Positions 12,401-21,200 of a stretch of 64,000 nt of DNA are shown piece after piece. The position numbers were made by a program, and so were the translations under genes. The notes below the pieces were generated by a model that worked only from the letters and a program-made list of their open reading frames with translations, did not search any database and was not told the DNA's origin. This DNA comes from Dryobates pubescens (lineage: Eukaryota; Chordata; Aves; Piciformes; Picidae): assembly GCF_014839835.1 (NCBI RefSeq), contig NC_071633.1, forward strand, positions 19,769,001 to 19,833,000, in the 5' to 3' direction. Positions within the stretch are counted from its first letter, which is position 1; each line of letters starts with the position of its first letter.

Positions 12401-12589
12401 CCTTGGTCCTGGGGGCACGGGGAGGGAAGCAGGGGGGATCTGGGGAGGGCTGCAGGGGGGAAGCAGGGGAGATGCCAGGAGCTCCGTCCTACCTGTCTTG
12501 CCCACGGCGCTCTGCCCCAGCACGACGAGGCGCAAGGTCCGGCTCGGGCTGAGGCTCACGGAGCGGCGCAGGGGCCGCGGGAAGCTCAT
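2998..12589 (-). CDS. RERG-like Ras-family small GTPase (four coding exons, 237 aa)
   Basis: A small GTP-binding protein of the RERG branch of the Ras superfamily. Coding exons in transcript order are 12493-12589, 5326-5382, 4359-4432 and 2998-3483, and every junction keeps phase. Visible motifs are the P-loop GQSAVGKT (residues 25-32), a switch I segment ending DYDPTLE, DTAGQ (72-76) and the guanine-recognition motif NKKD (138-141). The Gly12 position of Ras is Ser, while the Gln61 equivalent is kept. The protein ends RDYIPE without a CAAX box, so prenylation is not expected, as in RERG itself. It has about 20 extra N-terminal residues rich in Ser/Arg and a Ser-rich tail. The family assignment is sure. 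Which paralogue this is (RERG, RERGL or a lineage lost in mammals) was not settled, so no symbol is given. Confidence 0.9.
3618..3951 (+). repeat. GGGGAT hexamer array in RERG-like intron 3
   Basis: About 330 bp of near-perfect GGGGAT units (roughly 54 copies), with a few GGGAAT and GGAT variants in the middle and GGGA units at the end. It lies about 135 bp upstream of the exon 4 acceptor. The G-rich strand is the template strand of the gene, so the RNA carries AUCCCC. Confidence 0.97.
4359..4432 (-). CDS. RERG-like GTPase exon 3 (DTAGQ)
   Basis: This 74 bp exon encodes [13 protein letters not shown] through FEILDTAGQ, the Walker B and switch II entry of the G domain. It is bounded by a ccacccccag acceptor and a gtgagc donor. 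Confidence 0.93.
5326..5382 (-). CDS. RERG-like GTPase exon 2 (switch I)
   Basis: This 57 bp exon encodes [18 protein letters not shown] plus split codons on both sides (Ala before, Glu after). The acceptor ends tttccccag and the donor is gtaggtg. Confidence 0.92.
5905..6085 (+). mobile_element. CR1 LINE fragment, 3' end
   Basis: Ends with ggctggacaggatgagctct, aaaggacccctccaatcca and a gtgattctg tail, the characteristic CR1 3' terminus. The body is diverged. It lies in intron 1 of the RERG-like gene. Confidence 0.75.
6848..6912 (+). repeat. 14 bp tandem repeat, about 4 copies
   Basis: Unit gcagccctggagag repeated about four times without visible divergence, inside RERG-like intron 1. Confidence 0.9.
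9306..9425 (-). mobile_element. CR1 LINE fragment
   Basis: Reads as the reverse complement of the CR1 3' end: attccaactggagaagactt, then caagatcacccaggccaacc, then a caccacatcc-like block. It is short and old. Confidence 0.65.
10185..10370 (+). mobile_element. CR1 LINE fragment, 3' end
   Basis: Contains ggcacaggctgcccaggga, ggttgagggttggactcat and gaggtgttttccaacccaaa, then a ttccatgactctg tail. These are CR1 3' UTR landmarks in the expected order. Confidence 0.8.
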
Positions 12590-12960
12590 ACCGGGGCCGG
12601 GGTTCCGCCGGACTCCGCCGCTCTCCTCGTTCCGCCGGGCGCTGCCCGCCGGCTCCGCCCCGAGGGCCGGGCCGGGCTCAGCCCCGGGCTCGGGGCAGGC
12701 GGTCCCCAGCTGCTGGTGCCCACCTCCTCTTCCTCCTCCCTATTCTCCTCCTCTTTCCTCCTCCTTCCCGTCCAGGCGGCCCCTGCCCGGGCTCCGTGCC
12801 TCAGTCTCCCCGCTCTCGGCGGCTCCGGGGGCTCTTACCGGGCTTGCTGGCTCTTGCCCGGCGCTGGCAGCCGCTGGCCCGCGGAACTGCTGAGCTCAAG
12901 GGCAAGGTGAGAAAAGGTTGGAGAGCAGAGCAGAGCAGGACCGGTCCAGACGGGGCGACA
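11430..12960. promoter_or_regulatory. CpG-rich promoter block of the RERG-like gene
   Basis: CG dinucleotides become frequent across this interval, which contains the start codon and P-loop exon (12493-12589). No TATA box was noticed near the start codon. It is most likely a CpG-island promoter. The transcription start site cannot be placed by eye. Confidence 0.5.
12493..12589 (-). CDS. RERG-like GTPase exon 1 (start, P-loop)
   Basis: Encodes residues 1-32 plus one base, starting at an ATG inside a CpG-rich block and ending just after GKT at a GT donor. Splitting the P-loop from the following ALTVRF segment by an intron matches the phase of exon 2. Confidence 0.9.
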
Positions 12961-15099
12961 CGGGCAGGGAGCTGCCTCCCCTCCAAGCCCCCCCATAGAT
13001 CCCTTCTGTGTTCGAGACAAAGCGATAAGGACAGGACAGGACAAGGGGGCTTGGCCCCAGCCTTGCCCGAGCCCCGTTTCAGGTGCAGCCTGGTCCATGC
13101 CGAACCCGGCTGGGTAGCAGAAGCGCCGCTGCTGCCAGCGGGGGGATGAAGCTGTTAATGCTGCTGGAGCACAGCTCTGGCCGAGATGGATGAAGCTTGG
13201 GGGGCCCCCAGAGAGTTCTCCTTGGGCAGCAGAGCTCAGCCCAAACTCCACCTGGCCCTGCCAAGCTGGTGTGAGAGCCCTGCCTGTCTGCCTGAGCACC
13301 AGCCCCTGGGCACAGCCTTGTCCCTGCAGCACCTCCCCGGAGCTGGTGAGGGACACGGCCACGGCTCCACTACATCTGGAGCCCAGAATCCAACAGCAGG
13401 AGCAAAAAAGCTCAGATTTCGGGACAAAAGCCTACCCCCAGCTGGAGAGCAGGGAGGCTGCTGAGAAGAAGAAGCCTCTGTGATGTTCCTCCCCTATTTT
13501 TAGCCATTTCCTAAGGAAATGAGCTGTCTGCAGTCCTCTGTCCTGCCTGTCCCTCCTGTCCCTCAGCACTGCCTTCATTGCCCAAGCCCAGTCGCATCTG
13601 GCAGCCAGGGGGAAGCTGGGGAGGGAATTCTCTTCTTCTCCAGCAAGTTTTGTGACAAGGAAGTGGCCAAATGTCAGGGGAGAATCAGCCCCTGTGCAGT
13701 GGAAGGCAGGAGTGGGCCAGCAGGCTCCTGCCTGGAGGGATGCAGAATCCCCACAGCTCCCAGGGGCTGTTTGGGCTCCTCTGCCCACCCAGCCCGTGGC
13801 TGTTTCTAGTTGCACACACTCAGAACATCAACCCCCCCAGCAGCTCCGCTGCAAGGCTTCCAGCAGTGACCCTGCAGCTGCTGCTGCCTTGCCTTCTTCC
13901 AGAGGAGAGGAAGAGGACTCAAGATCTGTCCTCCAGGAAGGGCTGCATGGCCCTGCTGGGGGTTCCAGCTGGCGGTGAGATCCCAGGAGGGGCTCTTCCA
14001 GCAGGGCTTTCAGACTGGTCCTAGCAGTCAGCAAGTGTCCTCCTTCGCCCTCCCAGTGAGCTCTGTGCTCTTCAAAGGCCTCTCCCAGGACCTGTCTGCA
14101 CCAGGCCACTGTGACCTCCCAGCCCAACCCTCCAGAGGTGGCAGAAAACTGATCCCTGACTTCTGTAGGCGAAGCTTGGGCTGGGCCCTCGGGCTGGGGG
14201 CTTCCCCTCCCTGCCAGCATGTCCTGGGGAAGCTGCTGCTCACCTCCCCCAGGGCTCTCCTGGGCACGGTGGGAACCCAGAGCAGCTCTCCTGCACACTC
14301 AGCACCGCTGCCCACACGGTGCCAGCTCTGCTGGGTGCCCTTCAGCTGGGCACCAGTGGCAGCACACCTTTATCATCTGCCATCACTGAGTCAGCTGCCT
14401 CCAGCCTGGCACAGCGCCTGCAGGGCAGGGGAGGTGCAGCAGATATTGGCTCCTGGTGAAACATTTGTGGCCAGACAGCTCCACACTTGCTGGGCTTCAA
14501 GGATGCAGAGTCTGCAGCAGGCAAGGGGCCCAAGGCACCCAGGGAACAAGTCCCTGCAGACAAAAACCCAGCGGGAGGAAGAAGCTGTCCTGAAGCAGAG
14601 GAAGAACAAAACCAGCTCAAAACCAGGGCCACACGACTGCTGCTGGGTCCCCATCTGCTCTGGGGGTCCCCAGAACGCCGAGTTTGCTGCTGCTGGGAGG
14701 AAGGGAAGGGGCTGGCTCTGCTTCTGCTCAGGGAAGGAAGAGAAAGCAGCAGCTGGTCCTTTCCTCTCTGTTAGATGACCTGAAGGTGCTGGATGCCAGA
14801 AGCTCTGTGCAGGAACCAACTTGATCCCAAGCCAGCTTGGGAGCCTGCAGCCCATTCTGGGGGGCTTTGGTCCCACAGCACTCAGCTCATCCCTGAGCAC
14901 CCGAGGGCCATGCTAGCAGCACTGCCCTCCCGCCCCACAGCCCAGACAACACATCCTGAGAGCTCCTCAAGCTGCTCTGCCCCTTCGAGAGGATCAGCAG
15001 CTCAGGACACGCCGGAGCACAGAGTGCTAAGCAGAGCCAAAGAGCATAACTGAGTCGCAAATCCCTTTGCTGACTTTGGGGACCCAAAAAGAGAGGGCT

Positions 15100-15960
15100 G
15101 GGAACACCTGGTGCCCTGCAGGAGCTGGCCGTGGGCACGGCCCTGCTGGCTGCCGGGAGGAGGGCTGCAGACCCTCGGCGCCTCTGCCCTCCACTGCCTG
15201 TGCCTGGGGAGCTCGTTTGAGAAGGCAGAGGACTTGCCGGGGGAGGAGGAGGCCCTCCGGCACGCAGGGAGCTTAAAGCTTGTCCGGACGGAGCTCCGGA
15301 GCCCCGCTGCGGGCGGCTCCCCCCCTGCCCCCTGGATCATCGCATTGGCAGCTTGCAGACCCCAAACCCAAGCACCTCCGGCCGCAGGCTTTGCCCCCGA
15401 GCGGCCACGGCCGCCAGAGGGGTTTAGAAGAACAGCACTGAGCGATTGAGCCCTCCCTGCAGCCCAGCTCCTGCCAGCCGCCGTCTGAGGAGCAGAACAG
15501 GAGCCGAGGGAGCTCAGGGGCCGCAGTCCGGCGCTCCCTGAGCGCTGGAGGCCGAGGCGAGGGCTGGGCCACAGCTCGCTGACCCCTGCGCTGCAGCAGG
15601 GCTCAGCCGAACTGCCCCTGGCGCTGCGGGAGAGGCGTCCTCGGGGTCCGCAGGGCTGGGATCCCATCTGCTGCGCCCAGGTGTTGGAGCACAAAACAGG
15701 ACGTGAGAGCAGAGCTGGCAGCGCAGAGCCGGCAGCGCAGAGCTGGCAGTGCCACCTCCCAGCGATTCCCTGCCAGCAACGCCCTCCACAGCCCGCCCAG
15801 CTCAGCAGGGCGATGCCCGCAGCACGCAGCCCGCAGCCCGCAGGGAGCCGGCCGGGGCGCTTGGAGGGCGGCACAGGGCAAGCAGAGCAGGCGGCGGCCG
15901 GCGGCAGGGGGCAGAGGCGGGGGGCGGCGAGCGGGCGCTGGGGTTCAGGGCTGGCTCAGA
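15100..15960. promoter_or_regulatory. Orphan CpG-rich block
   Basis: CpG density is clearly higher than in the flanks (cgg, gcg and ccg runs throughout), yet no first exon of a known gene was found beside it. It lies about 2.5 kb upstream of the RERG-like start and could be a distal promoter or an unannotated non-coding start. Confidence 0.35.
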
Positions 15961-16029
15961 GCAGAGTTGCCCTCTGCCAACCTCTCTGCTCTGCCCTGGT
16001 GAGGCACAGCTGGATTCTGGGCTCCCCAG

Positions 16030-16440
16030 GTCAAGAGGGTCACTGGAGAGAGTCCAGTGGAGGCTACAAGGATGAAGGGCCTGGGAGATGTGTGATGAGG
16101 AAAGGCTGAGAGCCCTGGGGCTGTGTGCCTGGGGGGGGACAGCCCCAGAGGGGCTCTGAGCAGGATCTGAAGGCTGAGGGCAAAGAAGGGGTCCTGTGAT
16201 GAGGGCCAATGGACACAAACTGGAACCCAGAAGTTCCTCCTCAACATGAGACACTTCGGTGTGAGGGTGCTGGAGCCTGCAGCAGGCTGCACAGGCTGTG
16301 GAGTCTCCTGCTCTGGACACTTTCGAGCCCCAGCTGGATGCGTCCCTGGGAGACCTGCCCTGGGTGACCCTGCTCTAGCAGGGGGTTGGACTCAATCATC
16401 TCTGGAGGGCCCTTCCAAGCCCTCCCCTTCTGTGATGCTC
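16030..16440 (+). mobile_element. CR1 LINE, best-preserved 3' copy in the window
   Basis: About 410 bp run colinear with CR1: gtcactggagagagtccagt, then the aaggctgagagccctggggc block, then aggctgcacaggctgtggag, then ggggttggactcaatcatct and gagggcccttccaagccc, ending ttctgtgatgct. The 5' part is missing, as is usual for CR1. Confidence 0.9.
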
Positions 16441-17754
16441 TCCAGTCACAAGGCTGGGGGCAGAGGGACACAAGCACCAGAGTCCTGCTCTAGAGGAGCC
16501 TGGAGAGCAGAGCCCAGCCCTGGCTCCCCTCACCCTCCAGGCCAGCTGAGCTTGGGGCCCTGGGCAGAGCTCCTCCCGGGCTGCAGCCCCATGGGAGGTG
16601 CAGTGCTGGCAGAGACATCCCCAGGAGCAAGCAGCACTCAGAGGGGAGAAGCAAAACACCAGGAAGCCTCCTTGGAGACATTCCTGCTCCTCAGCTCAGA
16701 GTGGCCAAGCACAGCCAGAGCAAGAGGCAGCCCCCAGCAGGTGCAGCCAGGTGGAGCCTTGGAGCAGCACTGGGACCTTGTGCTCCCACTTGGGATGGCA
16801 CAAAGCTTTGCTCTGAACTCCCCAGCAGGGCTGAGTGCCCTCTGCCCTGGCCTGCAGGCAGCACTCTGCCACAGCACTGCACTTCCAACCCCAGGGCCTG
16901 AGCCTGGCTCCACTGACCCCTCCTGTGTGTTCCTGCCCCCAGACCCAGCCTCACCCCACACAGCCTCTCCCTTGGCACGGACTCACCTTTCCCTCAGGCT
17001 GCTTCTGGGCCCTCCAGAGCCATTGGCTTTGCCTCTTGAACCAGCACCGGGCTCCTCCTCCCCACTTCTGAGCCTCTCTTGTTGTTTTCCAGAGCCCCTC
17101 CACGGGCAGGAAGGACAGAGCCCCCCCTCCATCTCTCCCTGCCAAGGCACAGAGCCTGCCTCCCAGCCCCAGCTCCCAGCTGCCACCAGAGGCTCCCAGG
17201 GAAGCCTTGGGCTGGCAGCAGTGCAGCTCCCGAGGGCCTCTGGACAGTCTGTGACTGGGAGGCAGCCACATGCAGCCCTGCAGCCTGCTGCCACTGCTGG
17301 GGTTTGTGGTGCCAGCACAGACCTGCAGCCACCTTTGGGAGAGGGGGGGATGGGTGGGAGATGGTTTGGGGAGGAGACGTCCCCCCCAGACTGCCCCCCA
17401 CGGGCAAGAGCTCAGAAGCAAGGATGCACTGACCCCAGGTGGGGGCAGGGAGGTCGCTGCCCTGAGCTGCTTCAGTCTGGGTGCCCCTGGCAGAGGCAGT
17501 GGAGAAGGAGCAGCTTCTCCCAAGGGCTGCTCCTGAAGGGGAAGGGATGAGTCAGCCTCTGCAGCTGCCCAGCTCCCTCCAGCACAGGGAACCAGCTCAG
17601 AGCCTGAGCACAGCCTGAGCTTCCTCTCGCTGGGGCTGGGCAGGATGAGCTGCAGCCTGAGCTGCCCCCAGCCTGAGCTCCTCAAGGTTTATACAGAGGT
17701 CTGGAAGAGAGGACAGAGCAGCTGCAGCTGTGCTCAGCCCAGCACTTCCCTCAG

Positions 17755-17880
17755 AGCATCACAGAGGGATTACTGCTGGGGAGGACCTGGGAGGCCATCA
17801 AGTCCAAGCAAGCACAGCAGCAGGCTCAGAGAGCTCCTCCCACACCCAGGCTCAGAGCCTCACCTCAGGGCCCGGGGAGG
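17755..17880 (-). mobile_element. CR1 LINE fragment
   Basis: atcacagagggatta, then gggaggccatcaagtccaag, reads as the inverted CR1 3' end. It is short and diverged. Confidence 0.55.
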
Positions 17881-18157
17881 GGGAGAGGCCCTTCTGTCCC
17901 ACAGCCACTGAAGCCCAAGGTGCTTCTAGGAGACATCTGGGAGGCTGAAATCCCCAGGGGCCTGCAGAGCTGTGCAGGCAGAGGCAGCCCCAGCTGGCAC
18001 CAAGGAGCCTGCTGGCCAGCAGCGGGCCCTGGGCTGTTGGACCTCCTGGCGAGTGAGCAGCAGCAAAGCTGAAAGGCAGGGCCAAAGCCCACACTGCACT
18101 GGCTTGGGCTCATGAGAGAGCACATCAGGGTGGCCACAGCCAGAGCTCCCAGAGAGC

Positions 18158-18163
18158 TTTATT
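18158..18163 (-). terminator. MRPL21: MRPL21 polyadenylation signal
   Basis: Plus-strand tttatt gives AATAAA on the coding strand about 30 bases after the MRPL21 stop codon, implying a very short 3' UTR. The position is approximate to one or two bases. Confidence 0.7.
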
Positions 18164-18194
18164 TCCCCCAGCACCCCCAGCAGCCCCCCCTGGG

Positions 18195-18259
18195 TCAGGC
18201 CAGGCAGGGGAAGACCTCGATGCTGTTTATCCGCAGCACAGTCTGGGGGGTCACGATGG
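18195..18259 (-). CDS. MRPL21: MRPL21 exon 7 (stop)
   Basis: Encodes [20 protein letters not shown] and TGA, the conserved L21 C terminus. A polyadenylation hexamer follows within about 30 bases. Confidence 0.95.
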
Positions 18260-21200
18260 CTGCAAGAGAGGGGAGAGAGGGAGAGCAGATCAGAGGGCAG
18301 CACCAAGCAGCTGTGCCCCTCAGCAGGCTCCTGCTGGCTTTGCTGTGCCAGCCCAGGCAAGCCAAAGCACTGGGGTCCTGGGGGGGCTGGCTGCTGCTTT
18401 GGCAGGGCAGCAGCACAAGCAGGCAGAGCCCCCCCGGGGCTGCACCAGGCTGGGCAAGGCTCGGGCAGCCACCCCCCACAGCCCCAGCCATGGTGCTCCT
18501 CCTGCTCAGGCCTGAGAAGGGGCAGCCTGCCAGGGTGCTGCTCAGCCCTGCTGGGGCCCAAGGCTGAGGGCTCCAGAGCTGCAGACAGGGCTCCAGGTGA
18601 GGCCTGCCCAGAGCCAGGGCCAGCAGCTCTCTGCTCTGCGGGCAGCAAGCCGGGCGACAGCCGCCGTGCCCCGGGGCTCTGGCAGTGTGCCCAGCCCCCC
18701 CTTGGCATGCTGACCCCCCCCAGGCCCAGCACAGGCCCTCCCTGCCCTGGCAGCTTACTTCTCTTCCTCTGGTAGTTGTGCCTCCTCCAGAAGCGCATGT
18801 GCACCTTGGGCCAGGACTCCGTCTTCTCCACCACCGTGGCCTCCACCCGCACCAGCTCCTTCCTGCAAGGCCCCCCCAGAGGCACCAGCAGTGTGGAGGC
18901 TGCCACTGCTCCCTGCCCACCCTGGGCACCACTCAGCCAGGGGTGCAGCAGCTCCTGCCTCCCAGAGCCCCAGGGCAGAGGGGAGGGCAGGGCTGTGCCA
19001 GGGGCCGGCAGGGCAGCAGCTCTGCCACCTGAGGGCTGGGACCAGAGGCAGCCACGGAGGCAGCAGCAAGGTGAGCCTGCAGCAGCAAGGTGAGCCTGCA
19101 GCAGCTGGCAGCAGTGCAGTGAGGCACAGCCCCAGCACCCTCACAGGATTCTGTGTCCTGCTTTGCTTCTGGTACAGCCTGAACCCCCCCCCGGCCCTGC
19201 CCCTGTGCTGCTGCCCCCCTGCACAGCACCACAGCCAGCTGGCAGAGCCCCTCTCACCTTGCCCACCTCAGCAAGAGCTGGCAGAGGCCCAGTGCAGAGC
19301 CCTGGCTGCCTGTTGCCAGCAGGAAGCACAGCCCCTGGGCTCCCCTCCCACACAGCCCCCTCCTGCCTCCCCCCTGGCTCTGTGCTGCCTGTTTACCCCA
19401 GCCTGGGAGAGCAGATGGGCACCGACTGAGCTCTGCCAGGCTGCTCCCCAGCCCCTGCCTGGGGCCCAGGCCGAGTGCTGAGACCCCTCAGGGGCTGCAG
19501 CCACTGCCCAGCCTCAGCTGCACAGCAGGGAGTGCTCAGCAGGCAAAGCTCCCTCCCCAGGTCAGGGATGAAGGGCAGAGGGTGCCCTGCTCTTCCTCCA
19601 CAGGTGGTCTGTCCCTGCCTGCCACCTTCCCAGCACTGCCCCTGCCCCAGAGTGCTGCAGGCAGGAGCCAAGAGCCTCACTGACCCCAGCAGAGGTGCTG
19701 GGGGCCCCAAGTGCTGCCAGCCCCCAGAGCTGCACAGCAGCTCCTCCCTGGCAGAAGGGCTCCAGGCAGAGCAGCTGTGGGAATCCAGAGCCAGCAGGAG
19801 CAGGAGGAGGCTCTCTGCCATGAGCTCACTGCACAGCACCCTCAGGAATCCATCAGCAGCCATCTGAAGAGCATTTGCCTGGCAAACTCCTCTGCCTGCA
19901 CCTCAGGGGGCAGGGGGGAGCCCATCCAGCCCCTGCTGGGCCAGCAAGGTCACCAGGAGGCCAGAGGCATTCACCATTGGCTCTCTGGGGTGCAACACCC
20001 CTCAGGGACTGAAGCCCTGACCCCCTGGGGGGCAGCAGCCACCTGGGGAGTCTCTGGGGAGGGAGGGAGGGAGGAGAGCCAGAGGAGAAAACTGATCTCT
20101 GCACTGAGGGGCCAGAAGACAGCTGCACAAGAAGCAAGGCCTGGAGAGCCCCCTGGGGGACCCTGGCACCCCAGCTGAGCAGAGCCAGCCCAAGGGGCCC
20201 CACAGCAGCACTGAGACACACACTGAGCTCTGCAGGCTGAGCTGCACTGCTCCCAGGGGCTGCCCAGCTGCCAGCACCCAGGCCTGCAGCAGGGCCTGGC
20301 TCCTGCCTGCTGCAGGCACAGCCCAGCCCCCACCGAGCCCTCCCAGCCTGGGACTGCAGAAGCAGCTAAGAAACTCTGGGGCTGACCACAGGGGAGATGG
20401 AGAGGAGCCAGGCAGGGACCTGGGCCCTGAAACCTCTGTGCACAGCACAGCACAGCCAGGCTGGGTCTGCAGCACGGCCCAGCACAGCACAGCCCAGCCC
20501 AGCACAGCACAGCCCAGCCCAGCCCAGCCCAGCCCAGCCAGGCTGGGTCTGCAGCACGGCCCAGCACAGCCCAGCACAGCCCAGCCCAGCCCAGCCAGGC
20601 TGGGTCTGCAGCACGGCCCAGCACAGCACAGCCCAGCCCAGCACAGCCCAGCACAGCCAGGCTGGGTCTGCAGCACGGCCCAGCACAGCACAGCCCAGCC
20701 CAGCACAGCCCAGCACAGCCAGGCTGGGTCTGCAGCACGGCCCAGCACAGCCCAGCCCAGCCCAGCCCAGCCCAGCCCAGCCCAGCCCAGCCCAGCACAG
20801 CCCAGCCCAGCACAGCCCAGCACAGCCAGGCTGGGTCTGCAGCACAGCACAGCCCAGCCCAGCCCAGCCCAGCCCAGCCCAGCCCAGCACAGCACAGCCC
20901 AGCCCAGCACAGCCCAGCACAGCCAGGCTGGGTCTGCAGCACAGCACAGCCCAGCACAGCCCAGCCCAGCCCAGCCCAGCACAGCACAGCCAGGCTGGGT
21001 CTGCAGCATGGCCCAGCCCAGCCCAGCCCAGCACAGCACAGCCCAGCACAGCACAGCCAGGCTGGGTCTGCAGCACAGCACAGCCCAGCACAGCCCAGCC
21101 CAGCCCAGCCCAGCACAGCACAGCCAGGCTGGGTCTGCAGCATGGCCCAGCCCAGCCCAGCCCAGCACAGCACAGCCCAGCACAGCACAGCCAGGCTGGG

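Larger units (their letters stand above)
5383..12492 (-). other. RERG-like intron 1, 7.1 kb
   Basis: Apart from CR1 fragments and a short 14 bp tandem repeat, no exon or RNA gene was recognised. Its 5' side (about 11.4-12.5 kb) belongs to the CpG-rich promoter block. Open frames here do not resemble known proteins and were left out. Confidence 0.6.
12960..18150. other. Intergenic region between the RERG-like gene and MRPL21
   Basis: No protein-coding exon was recognised. The region holds a CpG-rich block near 15.1-16.0 kb, a long CR1 copy at about 16.03-16.44 kb and another fragment at about 17.76-17.88 kb. A non-coding transcript from the CpG block cannot be excluded. Confidence 0.55.
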
